Assembly: GCA_963210315.1 (NCBI GenBank)
Contig: OY723247.1
Span: 1,984,001-2,048,000 of the forward strand
Source of the DNA: Rhynchopus euleeides
Taxonomy: Eukaryota > Euglenozoa > Diplonemea > Diplonemida > Diplonemidae
DNA length: 64,000 bases
Reading direction: 5' to 3'
In this document: piece by piece, positions 35,825 through 46,824 of the stretch
Position numbering within the stretch: the first letter of the stretch is position 1
Layout: every line of letters begins with the position of its first letter
The notes under the pieces: generated by a model
What the model saw: the letters and a program-made list of their open reading frames with translations, nothing else
The model's database searches: none
Told to the model about the DNA's origin: nothing
Made by a program: the position numbers and the translations under genes

Positions 35825-36968
35825 GGGGGTCAAATGGGGGTGACAAACACGATTTTTCAAAAAACCGGCGCAGAGGCCCCAAAGCCCCCGTAAACCCTCC
35901 AAACCCCCCCAGATCGGTCCGGAAACCCATCGAACCCCACTTTTCCACCATTCCGGGCACCTCAGGTGCCCGAATTGGGGTACCTAAATTTTGTGCCACC
36001 GTTTGGTACCGGACAGTGCCACTGTGTGGGAGGTTGGAAAAGAAAATGCCCCAACACACCACATCTGAGGGTTGCAATGCATGTTGCTTGCCAACCACGT
36101 CATCCGGTGGGTGTCAGGCGCTATGTAGGTGGCATGAGCCAGGTCTTCGATGTGTTCTGGCTTGTATATGTACCTCCCTGCCTGCGGCACAGGCACTGCC
36201 TTTGTCCCCCACACCAGCCACAGAGAGCGTATTGTACTCGGTCCACGGTTGCTGATTCATTGTGATGCGTTGTATCCTCGAGTGAACGTCACACACTAGT
36301 GGCACCACCACCCGCCATCCGAGAGCTGTATTGACTTTGCGCCCTTCCGTTGCATTCACCTCGCCACGCATATTGCACCGTTCAGTACCAGTGCTCTTGG
36401 GCCAGGCAAAGTAGACCGCAGCAACTACCAATTCTGGCACAATGGGTACCACGACAGCGCACTTCGTGTGTTCCCGGAATGTACAGCTCGTGTTGCAACA
36501 GTCGTTGTCAACACATCCCGGTTGTGGAGCACTGCTGCACAGGAATCACACGACCATCTGGACTTGTTCCGTACCTACAGGCAGCCTCCCGGTGCATGGT
36601 GGCAGGGAGGTACATATACAAGCCAGAACTCATCGAAGACCTGGCTAATGCCACCTACATAGCGCCTGACACCCACCGGATGACGTGGTTGGCAAGCAAC
36701 ATGCATTGCAACCCTCAGATGTGGTGTGTTGGGGCATTTTCTTTTCCAACCTCCCACACAGTGGCACTGTCCGGTACCAAACGGTGGCACAAAATTTAGG
36801 TACCCCAATTCGGGCACCTGAGGTGCCCGGAATGGTGGAAAAGTGGGGTTCGATGGGTTTCCGGACCGATCTGGGGGGGTTTGGAGGGTTTACGGGGGCT
36901 TTGGGGCCTCTGCGCCGGTTTTTTGAAAAATCGTGTTTGTCCACGTAAAAGGGTGGCATTTGACCCCC
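35824..36968. mobile_element. Foldback element with about 360-bp inverted arms
   Basis: 35824-36183 is repeated inverted at about 36595-36968 with only a few differences; about 410 bp lie between. Each arm read outward encodes the same 60-residue stretch (containing RYIYKPE, ATYIAPDTHRMTWLASN and SGTKRWHKI), so the arms are duplicated pieces of an unrecognised transposon gene. The outermost sequence is TAGGGGGGGTCAAATG on both sides. The transcript would form a near-perfect long hairpin. Confidence 0.8.
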
Positions 36969-37461
36969 CCCTACCCCCCCCCCCCCCCCTTGTACACCAC
37001 GGACTAGTCGCCCGGACGACTAGTCGGGACGACGGGTGAAATGACGACGGGTGAAACGACGGGTGGCACCCGTCGGCACGACGGGTGAACCTGCTGAAAC
37101 GACGGGTGTTCCAGCCATTTCCTGTTGATATGGGCCAATTTCCATTGAAAACTAGGGGAGTACCTTGCATGGCATCAGGTTATTTTTCACGCCGAACTAT
37201 CTTCCCTGCACAGACCCACCCCCCCATTACTTTCCATTTACAATTCCTAGTTGGTGAAGGGGCTGCCCACCGGTGGACCACCAGGAGGGGGGTGAGCCAT
37301 CCAGGTGGGCAGGGGGCCTGGTAAAACAACTCCCTCCCACGACGTCACTCCGCTCTCGAGGACAAACAAAATCACCTACGTACCTGAACTGCCAAACACC
37401 CCCCCCCCCCCTCACTTACGGGTGCGCGGATCTCATGTGCTCGTCGCGCTTTACAGTGGTT

Positions 37462-38379
37462 TTAAAGAGCTCGAAACAAACACAGCAACGCTTTTTCAGC
37501 ACGCGCGAATGGTGACTGAGGTAGTGCTGGCTCAGTCCCTTCGGTTGTCCGTTTGCCGCACTCCTGGCATGTGACAGTGCAGGTCTGACACGGCGCGTTG
37601 TTTTGCGGCCGATGTGCAGCATCATAATGCGCAAACAGTGCTTCTCTCGTGTGGGCAACTTTGGAGCACACAATGCAGATATGCTGCTGCACAGGCACTG
37701 TACCGGATGGCGTTGGTTCTGGCACTTCTGGCACATCCTCGCTGTTGCCCCAGGATTTGGACTTGCAGATGCATGCGAGCAGCGTTGCCTTTGGAGTGGT
37801 GTTTTCCGGGTCGCCCAGAAATTGTTGGCCCCATCGCCCCCTTTTTGTGACGTGAGATCCAAGGCTGAGGGACTCGAGTCTCCGCTGCAGTGCTGCCGTT
37901 GCTCCCTTCCAACAAGCGTTCCTCGCAGTGACACGGCGGCAAAGCTTTATCGCGCCGAACTTCAGGAGGGTCGGTTGGTCCAGCAGGCCGCACCCCTTGC
38001 CTTTGGTCCTCTGCATTTCGAAGAGCAGCAGGTCCCGTTCGGCGGTCTGCTGCGATGTCACCCTCAGGGCATGGCGTTTGGAGACGCCATTCCCCCTCTC
38101 CAGTTCCTCGTCACTCAGGGCGAGGGGGTGTGCATCTTCTGGATCAAACCAGTGGCTCATCGAATATGGATATATGTAACACCACGCCCCTCGGATGTTC
38201 TCCCAGGTGACACCCACTCCAGGACAAACACAAGGATGTGCATTGCGATGAGCGAGAAGATGAACTCTTTCGCGCACTTTCCCTCCTGGTGGTACTTGAT
38301 GGGGATGTCGTTGTAGCGGAAATGCACAAGCATTTCCATTACAATACAGAGTAGATGCTGCACCCCTTCGTCTTGGCAA
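37462..38379 (-). pseudogene. C-terminal zinc-finger part of transposon protein, copy A
   Basis: It encodes a 305-residue frame with CIVCSKVAHTREALFAHYD.. (C-x2-C-x12-H-x4-H). The following finger starts CQECGKR but loses its His ligands through a frame change relative to copy B. It lies in the left half of the TIR element. The fingers probably bound the palindromic TIR repeats (inference). Confidence 0.6.
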
Positions 38380-38955
38380 TGGTGAGTAAGCGACTCAGAA
38401 CATCTCTGACCTGGTTTCCCGTCATGTTGGAACACGTTGAGCTGCCAAGGACAGCCTTCTGCACGGCAGGTCCATCAGGCAAGATCTCTGCGAGTATTGC
38501 GATGAACCCGTTTATGTCGTGCAGGGGGTGTGATCGTGTACGCTGTGGAGGTGAACACCCCTGCGTACAGGCTCTCAAACCCAGCTTCATGAAGTTCCTG
38601 GATGCTAGCCCTGTGGCAGGCGTGGAGCTGTTTCAACCAGTCATTTCGTGGTGTGGTACAAAACGCGCTCCTGTGCGAAGATGACCCCATCTTACTAAAT
38701 GCCGACCACAGCTCAAGATGGTCCCCTGCTACCCTAAGCAGGCGAGCCGAAACATCACGTTCGCCTTTTCGAAAACCCCTCTCTGCACTCTTGCGATTTG
38801 CTTCAGGAAGTTGAACGTGAACCACGTTCTGTACTCATCCTTCTGCTAATCGGCAACTGTCACCAACCGTGTTGCGAAGGCACCGTCGAAAATTCCTACG
38901 GCTAGCCTGCTCTGCTGGGTCTTCTGTGCCTGTTTCTTCTCCGCCTCGTACAGCT

Positions 38956-39357
38956 TCACCATAGCTGCAGTGCCGCGGGGCAGGCGTCGGCCATCTCCTT
39001 GAGCCCTGTCGGGTGGTCCTTCCCGTTGCTCTTCCGGAGGCCCAACCCGACAAACTCGATGTCTGACCCGCTATTGACACGGGCAGCGTACATCGTGCGA
39101 CCCTCCTTCGCGGTCGACTTGCTGATCACCCCACCCCCCAGCTTCTCATACTTTTTGTACAGGGCAAGACTGATGATGGGATCAGTCGACTTGATGGTAG
39201 TATCCGCCAGCTTGCCGAGAAGCTGCTTCAGGGCCATGTGGCTCAACCCATCAGCATCACGCTCGACAACATACGTGTTGATCCAAGCACGTACAAACAC
39301 CGTCATGTCCACAGCGCTGGCGAGGGCCTGCGCTGCAGTACGCTTTGCCGCTGGCAT
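38956..39357 (-). CDS. N-terminal transposon protein segment, copy A (133 aa)
   Basis: It starts MPAAKRTAAQALASAVD near the right TIR and is nearly identical to 49902-50303 of copy B. It ends at ..PAALQLW with a TGA that overlaps a following ATG (ATGGTGA arrangement). This ATG opens the next frame, which begins MVKLYEAEKKQAQK. Both copies share this arrangement, so it may be a real translational coupling or an unrecognised splice. No family recognised. Confidence 0.5.
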   Translation of the reverse strand: MPAAKRTAAQALASAVDMTVFVRAWINTYVVERDADGLSHMALKQLLGKLADTTIKSTDPIISLALYKKYEKLGGGVISKSTAKEGRTMYAARVNSGSDIEFVGLGLRKSNGKDHPTGLKEMADACPAALQLW

Positions 39358-41104
39358 TGATTGGTGTGGCTCGTCTGGGTGGCCTGGGTGGTGATGATGG
39401 TATCTTGGGGTATCTTGGCCTGGGTGGTGATGAGGGTACGGTATCTTGGAGACTGCCTTGTGGGTTGTGCAAGGGTTGGGGGCTGGGGCGAAAATTTGCC
39501 TGGCAGAAAAGTGATCACCTTCATGAAGTAGGTTGCTCTGTCAAACTGACACAGTTTGTCAGAGTCAAGATCCCTCGAACAATGAAAATCCACGAGAACA
39601 GCCGTCGCACATGCACTTGAGGCCCCATCACCAACTAGGAATTGTAAATGGAAAGTAATGGGGGGTGGGTCTGTGCAGGGAAGATAGCTCGGCGTGAAAA
39701 ATAACCTGATGCCATGCAAGGTACTCCCCTAGTTTTCAATGGAAATTGGCCCATATCAACAGGAAATGGCTGGAACACCCGTCGTTTCAGCAGGTTCACC
39801 CGTCGTGCCGACGGGTGGCACCCGTCGACTCGACGGGTCCACCCGTCGAGTCGACGGGTGCCGCCTGTCGAGTTTTCACCCGTCGTCCCGACTAGTCGAC
39901 CCCACCCGTCACTGCCCGACTAGTCCGTGGTGTACCTGTACAGGGGGGGTACTTTTACCCAATTGGCATTTCCCAGTAAGTGGTGTCAATAGGCACCCCA
40001 TGGCCAAAATGACCCCACCACAATCCGCACGGATCCCAAATATCCCAAAGAACGGGTTTTTGGAAAATCCGAGGGGGGGGGTCCCGCTGGGTGGGTAGGT
40101 GGGGTGGGGTGTGCGCTGGTGAAGGTGGCTGCCTCCCAGCCACCTTCACCCATGACCAGTCCCTGAACCAGACCCACGTTTCATGGGCGAAACTTGGCTC
40201 GTACACCACCAAAGTGACCCCACTGTGATCCGCAAAAATTCCAAACGTTCAAAAGAAAGGGGTTTTGGAACACCCGAGGAGGGGGTCCCACTGGGTGGGG
40301 GTGGGGTGTGGGCTGACTGCCTCCCAGCCACGCTGACCAGCCCCTGAACTAGACCCGTGTTTCATGGGTGATGCTTGGCTCGCACACCACCAAAGTGACC
40401 CCACTGTGATCCGCTCAAATTCCAAACGTTCAAAAGAAAGGGGTTTTGGAACACCCGTGGAGGGGGTCCCGCTGGGTGGGTGGGTGTGGCTGCCTCCCAG
40501 TCACATTCCCTTAGGACCAGCCCCTGAACCAGAGGCACATTTCATGGACGGTGTTTGGCTCCTAGACCCACAAAGTGACCCCACTACGATTCGCAAAAGT
40601 TCCAAACGTTCAGAAGAACGGGGTTTTGGAATACCCGAGGAGGGGGTCCCGCTGGGTGGGTGGGCTGGTGTGGCTGCCTCCCAGTCACATCCTCCTGGGG
40701 CCAGCCTCCTATGACCAGACCCTGAATCAGACCCACATTTCATGGGTGAAGCTTGACACCTCGACCCACAGTGTGACCCCACTACGATCCGCACAGATTC
40801 CAAATAGTCAAAAGAAAGGGGTTTCGGAACACCCGAGGAGGGGGTCCCGCTGATTTTGGGTCACTTTCGGGTGATGTCAGGTACCTGGAGTGACCGCAGG
40901 TAGCCCATTTTCAGGGTGGGAGCCCTACTCGTACGTCACCCAGATTCAGCCCAAACCGTGCACCTCGGGTGCACGGTCGCCGGCAGCGCGCGGGCACCCG
41001 GAAACAGGCCGCATTTGCGCGCGCTGCCTGCACCCTGCACGCCAGCCCCCCCCCCCCCCCCCCCCCAGTGTAGGTATAATACAGGTCCCCAAAATCTGCA
41101 TCCT

Positions 41105-41167
41105 GTTTAATACAGTTTAATACAGTTTAATACAGGTTTAATACAGTTTAAGACAGTTTAATACAGG
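41105..41167. repeat. GTTTAATACA decamer minisatellite, left block
   Basis: About six copies of a 10-bp unit with small variations. The same decamer recurs in the same orientation at 42052-42109, bracketing the hAT-like remnant. Confidence 0.9.
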
Positions 41168-41592
41168 TTTTGTACACTATAGTACCCTTGTGTGCAGGTC
41201 ATGGGGGCAGAGGGGGTGTCGCTTCTTTGGAGAGGGGGCCCGGCCTGGAAGTAGGGGTTCTCTACAACACGGCTGAAGATGAACCGACACCAGGCGATGT
41301 CGATCATTGCCCTCTCGCTGGCTGAGGGCAGGGGAACACCGAGCGCCATCCGCTTCGCCGGTCCTGGGCCGTCAGTCCCCGGGGCCTTCCTCTTCGGGGT
41401 GGTGGTGGGGGCGTCCGTGGCCTTCTGCTTCACGGCCTCGGGGGCCTTCTCGCAGCCCCGCAGGTGGCTCTTGAGCCGCGATGCGGACTTCCCCGAGGCG
41501 CGCAAGCCACAGTGCTTGCACTTCGTCGCCTCGGTGAACTCACCGTGGCTCCAGCAGGCAGGACGTCCCCCCGACATTTTTCCCAGGTGCAA
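41158..41592 (-). pseudogene. hAT-like transposase fragment with BED-type finger
   Basis: A 144-residue frame has a BED-like finger near the N-terminus (CKHCG..14 residues..HLRGC, C-x2-C-x14-H-x3-C), a basic linker, and a segment IAWCRFIFSRVVENPYFQ resembling the N-terminal helix of hAT transposases. The catalytic region and C-terminal dimerisation domain are missing, so it is a remnant. It lies between the two decamer blocks. Confidence 0.55.
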
Positions 41593-41681
41593 ATTTCTCG
41601 GGCGCGCTTCGCGCGCCCGAGACTACGCGGAGATGGCCACTCGCATACGCTCAAGGACTTGCGAGACAGGCACACGCTACA

Positions 41682-41733
41682 GGGGGGGTCTGGGGGGCGG
41701 AGCCCCCCAGCCGCCGGAGGCCACGGTAGTGAG
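41682..41733. repeat. 52-bp block shared with 24940-24991
   Basis: Identical to the earlier copy; downstream of the hAT-like remnant and in a different sequence context. Confidence 0.7.
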
Positions 41734-42051
41734 CATCTGTTCCTTGCACGTGTCAACGACTTGCTGCACGAACTTGACAGACAGCTCTTAGACTCAAGGC
41801 GGCTCTGCACCGGGGCTGAACATGCTCCCCAGCCAGGAGACCCCATTCCTACTGGTCCCCAGGGAAATCTCCCCCCGCCCCCGCTAAAAGTGACCCCCCA
41901 GGGGGCCCAAACTGCGGGGGGGGGTCTTTGACCCCCCCCCCCGACCCCCCTTAGATTAGGCCCTGTGATGGATAATCCTCCTGTGTGGGGGTCTGTGTGG
42001 TGCCGTACCTGCAGTGACAAACGTACCTTGTACTAAACTCAAAAAGCGCCG

Positions 42052-42109
42052 AGTTTAATACAGTTTAATACAGTTTAATACAAACGTGTTTAATACAGTT
42101 TAATACAGG
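42052..42109. repeat. GTTTAATACA decamer minisatellite, right block
   Basis: About five units, interrupted by CAAACGT. Same orientation as the left block at 41105-41167. Confidence 0.9.
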
Positions 42110-42209
42110 GCCTGCCTACACTGCCCCCCCCCCCCCGGGGCTGTAAGCGTCGTTGAAAATTTTTGAAATCTGGGTGCCCAAATTTTTTGCTCCTAAGACC
42201 GGCGATTTG

Positions 42210-42605
42210 TAGGGGGACCCTTTCGAATTTTTTTTTGGGGAAGGGTAAATTGAACGTTTTTGGCCAAATGAAGCCACTGCGACCATTCCCGGGCCTCGGA
42301 AATCAGATTTTGGCCCCTCAAATGCGGTGCCGGTCCGGACAAAAAACCGAAAAAATCGTGAAAAATGGCCCATTTTCCCCAGCCAAAAATGGGCCAAAAA
42401 TGCCCCCCGGACACCCCCAGAGACATGTCCTAATCCGGGGTGCCAGTCGGGGGGACCTTTCGATTTTTTTTTTCGAGGAGAGGCCAATTGAACGTTTTTG
42501 GACATCTGAGGCCACTGCGACCATTCCCAAGCCTCGGAAATGAGATTTTTGGCCCTCAAATGGGGTGCCGGTCCCCACGAAATTCCGAAAAAATCATGAA
42601 AATCG
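42210..42605. repeat. Imperfect tandem duplication, period about 245 bp
   Basis: GGGGGACC(C)TTTCGA + T-run, ATTGAACGTTTTTGG, CCACTGCGACCATTCCC and CCTCGGAAAT..GATTTT recur in order at 42213 and 42458. A third copy of the first part (GTAAGGGGGACCTTTTCG) lies at about 44038. Confidence 0.8.
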
Positions 42606-43229
42606 AAAGGTCCCACGCACCAAATTCTGCCCAAAAATCGTCAAAAATGGACATGTCATACGCAGCAAGGGGGCAAACCACTCCCCAATGCTCAATGATT
42701 CCACGGCAAGCCAGATTTTCTGATCAATTGGTTTGTTTGAGCATGTTCCTGGCCCTTGTTTGGAAAGTAGATGACCCCTGGCGAGGACCCTGGAGAGGCC
42801 GGTTGTGCTCGACCGGACGGAGAGAGAACCTTCTCCATAACCACCTCCACTCCACAATGCCACAAGTGGCAGGAAGGCCGGGTGTTACAGGCCTCAACCA
42901 GGGTTCCAAGGCTCTCCACTTCCTGGCTGCGTCAGGGATCACCGGGTACAGCGAGCAGGATTCCCTGTCCTGACACCCCAGCATGTACCACCGGAAGAAC
43001 CCGAAACAGCAGCCCCCCCCTCATGGGCAGAGACCCCGATAAGAATCCGACCCCCTGACCCCACCCGACCCCCGACCCCCTCTTATAAAAGACCCCCCCC
43101 CCCCCAAATATCTGGGAAAAACCCTGGGTTTTTCCCGAGGAAACGCGGGTTTCTCCCTCTGTTGCATTGTTTGGACTCCGTGCGGATCGTAGTGGGGTCA
43201 CTTTGTTGGTGTAGGTGCCACACAACACC

Positions 43230-43510
43230 CCTGAAATGCAGAGGTGGTCCTCGTCGAGAATGGGGGGTCGGAAACCCGGGGGTCGGAATCGAGGGGTCGG
43301 ATATGGGGGTCAGGGGTCGGCCCCCCTCCCGACCCCCCATTGTTCTCGGGAGTCGGAATGCGGGGGGTCGGAGGGGTCGGAAGGGGGTCTGAAAATGGGG
43401 GTCGGAACTTTTGCACTATTTCTCAGGGGTCGGAAAATCGGGGGTTGCAAACTTGGGGGTCGGAGTATGAGGGGTCGGCCCCCCTCCCGACCCCCTCCGA
43501 CCCCCCCACA
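43230..43510. repeat. GGGGGTCGGAA-type minisatellite
   Basis: The unit GGGGTCGG with variable 2-6 bp spacers is repeated over a dozen times, in both orientations (also CCCCGACCCC). Further CCCCGACC copies occur at about 43040-43080 and 43840-43905. It is strongly G/C-strand asymmetric and could form G-quadruplexes. Confidence 0.9.
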
Positions 43511-43849
43511 CAGGGTTTGCAAAACCCCGTCCTTTTGAATATTTGGGACTACTGCGGATCGTAGTGGGGTCATTTCGTGGATAGAAGTACCAAGCTTCAC
43601 TCATGAAATGTGGGTCTGGTCCAGGGATAGTCGTGGGAGGAGATGCCTGGGAGGCACACACCATGCCACCCTACTCACCCACCCAGCGGCACCCTCCCCG
43701 ACCCCCTCCTCGGGTTTTTCAAAAACCCGTTCTTTTGAATGTTTGGAGTTTGTGCGGATCGCAGTGGGGTCATTTTGGCCATGGGGTGCCTATGAACACC
43801 CCTGAGTGGTGGTCCCCATTCAGGCAAATTCCTCAAGGCGACCCCCTCG

Positions 43850-45021
43850 GACCCCCTCCCGACCCCCGACCCCTGACCCCCCCGACCCCCGACCCCCTCT
43901 TATCGGGGTCTATGCTCATGGGGGTTGCAAGAGGCACGGAAATCGTTCAAATCGGACCAAGTCCGAAAATTCGGCACTTTCTTGGGTACAAATTGCGGTC
44001 CGAAATTTTCCGATTTTTTGAAAAAAGGCTAATTCTGTAAGGGGGACCTTTTCGAATTTTTTTTTCGGGCACTTTTTCCACAAGGAAATGTCCGCCCTGT
44101 CCGCTACTGTCCACTACCGATTTCAAGGATCCTCCAGCAGACCAAATTCATGTTTCACACACCCTGTTTTGCCACTGTTCTTTCTTTGTGGCAGCAATAC
44201 GGCCAGGGCTAGCGGTTGTCGGGCGCCAAAAATGAATAGGCCGCACCGTGCCACTGCTATGCCACGCGCGCCTGATGGAGCACTCTGCCGCCCCACCCCT
44301 CTCGCGAAACAAGCCATGGCCCGTCGCACGGTGTTGCTGGGATTGCGTCGTCAGACCACGGTGCCTCAGATGCAGCTGCTGCAGAGGGAAGGTGAAAGGG
44401 GCATTCGTAGTGTGCTACAGCATGCAGTCCCACTCGTGGGTGCCCAGTGGTCATGTTTCGAGCAACAGCGTCCACTGGACAGCCTGGCGATGAACTAAAT
44501 TTGAGTCAATTTTTCCTTCGAGCTGCCACCAAAGCTGGATGTCCGACGGATATCCTTCTTTCCCTTATTCAGCTTGGCCCTCTGGTCCCTCCACTCGAGG
44601 GAGGGAACGGGGTGTCAGGTCAGCACGCCAGAGCACGTGCATCTCTTTCGAACGTGTGTGTCGATCAACTATCGAGGGGTGGGTGAGTGGTGCAGTATGT
44701 TATATATTCCGCCTGGGGGCTCCCGTTATGATTCGGCTTTGCTGGCAAACCCAAAGCGTGGGTGCCGGAGGTCATGCTACGATACGGTGCCAGCAGTTCA
44801 AAAACAAGGAAAAGGCCCTGTGCCCCCCTCCCCTCCACCCCCCTCCTCCGCTCTCCGGCGCAAACAACCTCGGCAGGAACAGTGCCTTCCCGAGCCCATC
44901 TTCCCCCTTATTTGCGATACGTCGTGACATGTCCTGCGTGTTGTCCCCTTCAGACCGCCCCACACATCAACACCATCACCACCACCACCCCCCGAACGCA
45001 GAGAAGTAAAAGGCAAAGAAC
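43850..45021. other. Intergenic, upstream of TFIIH p62
   Basis: The left part is CCGACCCC minisatellite. The rest is unique-looking with no supported gene. A CCCCTTCAG acceptor-like site lies at about 44946-44954, some 70 bp before the p62 start codon, followed by ACCACCACC triplets. Confidence 0.5.
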
Positions 45022-46755
45022 ATGGCATCCCCACCACAGCAGCAGCGGAAGTTCCCCTGCACGCTGGAGGTCAAGCATGAGAAGTTCGTTGAGAAAACAG
45101 AGGGGGTGCTGGAGGTCGGTGACTACGGCGTGAGCTTCCGCAGCATAGGCGCCGGCGACGACGATGCGGGCGCCTTCCTCTGGCGAGCCCTCGCGCCAGA
45201 GGTGCGCAGCGTACGGGTTGCGAAGAAGACTCCCAGGGTTCGCATCGAAGCCGAGGGGGAGACGGTGCCCTCAGGGATGGGCGAGGTCGTCTTCCTGTTC
45301 CCCTCACCGGAGGTGCGTGATGACTTTGCCTGCGCCCTCAGCAAGCGCCGCAAGGGCACAGTCGATGTCAACGAGATTGCCGGCACACTCCCTGCCCTCG
45401 GCACCGCAGAGCACGCCAAGGCCAGCGTCCTCACCGCCAACCCTGCCCTGCAGAAGCTGCACCGCGAGCTCACCGAGAAGGGGAGCCTGACAGATGAGGA
45501 CTTCTGGTCTCTCCCTGCGCGCCAGATGATGCTGGATGAGTTCATCCTGTCGCAGCAGCCGCTGGGGATGCGCTCGGCCCACTTCCTGAGAGAGCTGCAG
45601 ATGGAGAAGACGACCACACCCGATGGTGAGGTGTACCGCCTCAACCGGCAGATCATCAGCGACATATTCAGGGAGCACCCTGTGGTGCGCGAGGCATTTG
45701 AGGAGCACGTCGTGCGGAGGGGGGTGTCGGAGGCGCGCTTCTGGAGGGACTTTCTGGCATCGCCGTTCCTTGGGAACCGCGAGAGGCGCGGGGCGCAGCG
45801 GGATGCTAGGGAGAACATCTTCGACGCCATCCTCGCCCAGCAGCGGGAGAAGGAACGGCTCGAGGGGATACAGCAGGAGCAGGAGCAGCAGCAGCCGGAC
45901 ACCACCACCGCCGCCTCTCCAGCCGACCCCACCCCCCACCACCACCACTCCCTCCTGGAGTCCCCCGGCCCAACAGACGCCCCCGGCTACGGCACGCGGA
46001 GGCCTGCGGAGTGGGTCGGGATGGACGCCAACATGGGAGTCCTCGACACGCGCACCACCGACGAGGCTGGGGAGGTCTCGGCGAGGTACAACCGGCACTC
46101 CTCAAAGGTGCTCAAGGGGCTCCCCCAGGTTGGGGGGGGTTCGGCCGGGGGGGCCGCTGCTGCGACGCTCGCTCTCGACGATGCAACGCAGGAGGCGTGC
46201 GGGGGTGTGGGCGGCGCAGACGCCCCTCCCGCGAAGCGGCAGCGTGCGGAGGATGGGGGCTCTGCGGCGCTGCCGTTGACGATGCCGCATCGCACCGTGC
46301 TCCCTGCAGTGCCCCTGTCTGCGGTGCGGCAGGTGAAGCGGGGGAATGTGACGCGGAAGCGCGCGGCAGGGGCTGGGTGGGCGGAGGCGGCGCAGCGGGA
46401 TGCGGTTCGACTGGAGGCGTGGGTTGCAGAGCTGGATGCGCGCCGCGCGCCATCCGCGATGCAGGATGCGGAGCTGTCCGCCCGCCTGCAGGCGGAGCAG
46501 GACCTCGACTTCACCCGGCAGCAGGTGATGGATGTGCTGACCCTCTACTGGCACCGCACCGGGTCAGGCACCCCCGCCCCCCAGAAGTGCGTCGACTCGC
46601 TCCACACCTTCCACGACCAGCTCACCTGCCTCCACCAGGCCCTCCCCACTGCGGCAGATAAGGCAGCGTGCACCTCTCTCAAGTCCCTGGTTGCGAAGGC
46701 TGTCGCAGACCACGAAAAGCGCAGCGGTGCGCAGCAGGGCTGGGTGGTGGCCTGA
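45022..46755 (+). CDS. TFIIH core subunit p62/Tfb1 (GTF2H1-like), 577 aa
   Basis: The start is AACATGGC. Residues 1-110 are a TFIIH PH/PTB-like domain (TLEVKHEKFVEKTEGVLEV, then VRIEAEG and VVFLFPSPEVRDDF). This domain in p62/Tfb1 contacts transcription activators, TFIIE and XPC. A first BSD domain is at about 145-195 (LTDEDFWSLPARQMMLDEF) and a second at about 210-265 (HPVVREAFEEHV and ARFWRDFLASPFL), both with the diagnostic F-W. A low-complexity Gln/His/Pro stretch follows (about 285-320), then a C-terminal helical region (about 480-575). Length matches human p62 (548 aa). It should act in TFIIH for promoter opening and nucleotide excision repair. There are no introns. Confidence 0.93.
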   Translation: MASPPQQQRKFPCTLEVKHEKFVEKTEGVLEVGDYGVSFRSIGAGDDDAGAFLWRALAPEVRSVRVAKKTPRVRIEAEGETVPSGMGEVVFLFPSPEVRDDFACALSKRRKGTVDVNEIAGTLPALGTAEHAKASVLTANPALQKLHRELTEKGSLTDEDFWSLPARQMMLDEFILSQQPLGMRSAHFLRELQMEKTTTPDGEVYRLNRQIISDIFREHPVVREAFEEHVVRRGVSEARFWRDFLASPFLGNRERRGAQRDARENIFDAILAQQREKERLEGIQQEQEQQQPDTTTAASPADPTPHHHHSLLESPGPTDAPGYGTRRPAEWVGMDANMGVLDTRTTDEAGEVSARYNRHSSKVLKGLPQVGGGSAGGAAAATLALDDATQEACGGVGGADAPPAKRQRAEDGGSAALPLTMPHRTVLPAVPLSAVRQVKRGNVTRKRAAGAGWAEAAQRDAVRLEAWVAELDARRAPSAMQDAELSARLQAEQDLDFTRQQVMDVLTLYWHRTGSGTPAPQKCVDSLHTFHDQLTCLHQALPTAADKAACTSLKSLVAKAVADHEKRSGAQQGWVVA

Positions 46756-46824
46756 TCTGGAAGTGGGGGTGTGCTGAGTGGTGGTGGTTATCGCATCAAA
46801 GGAGCAGGCGGGGTGGGTGTGTGT

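Larger units (their letters stand above)
36995..39932 (-). mobile_element. Zinc-finger TIR transposon, copy A (2938 bp)
   Basis: The ends are CACCACGGACTAGTCG and its inverse, with a 2-bp TA target duplication (36993-36994 and 39933-39934). TIRs are about 270-300 bp and contain repeated ACCCGTCG/CGACGGGT palindromes. Genes are on the minus strand. A first frame starts MPAAKRTAAQ (39357-38956), and the last encodes C2H2 fingers (about 37850-37450). Intermediate frames change, and several frame breaks are shared with copy B, so introns or decay are both possible. No DDE triad or known superfamily was recognised. Copy A has its own extra lesions: a stop within the second segment and a frame change in the middle finger. 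Confidence 0.85.
39980..43800. mobile_element. Composite element bounded by inverted arrays of an about 180-bp satellite
   Basis: The left array (39980-40855) has five units at about 40003, 40210, 40391, 40571 and 40769. Each has GTGACCCCACTGTGATCCGC, CCAAACGTTCAAAAGAA, GGAGGGGGTCCC and GGCTGCCTCCCAG segments. Three inverted units lie at about 43150-43800. The outermost unit on each side shares AGGCACCCCATGGCCAAAAT. Between lie a hAT-like remnant, a 10-bp minisatellite and a duplicated 245-bp block. It may be one large TIR element with array-like ends, or a satellite broken by insertions. Confidence 0.6.

Noticed and set aside
37603-38316. Plus-strand 237-residue protein inside the TIR element
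   Set aside because: It is the shadow of the zinc-finger gene on the other strand; the Cys/His spacing only makes sense on the minus strand.
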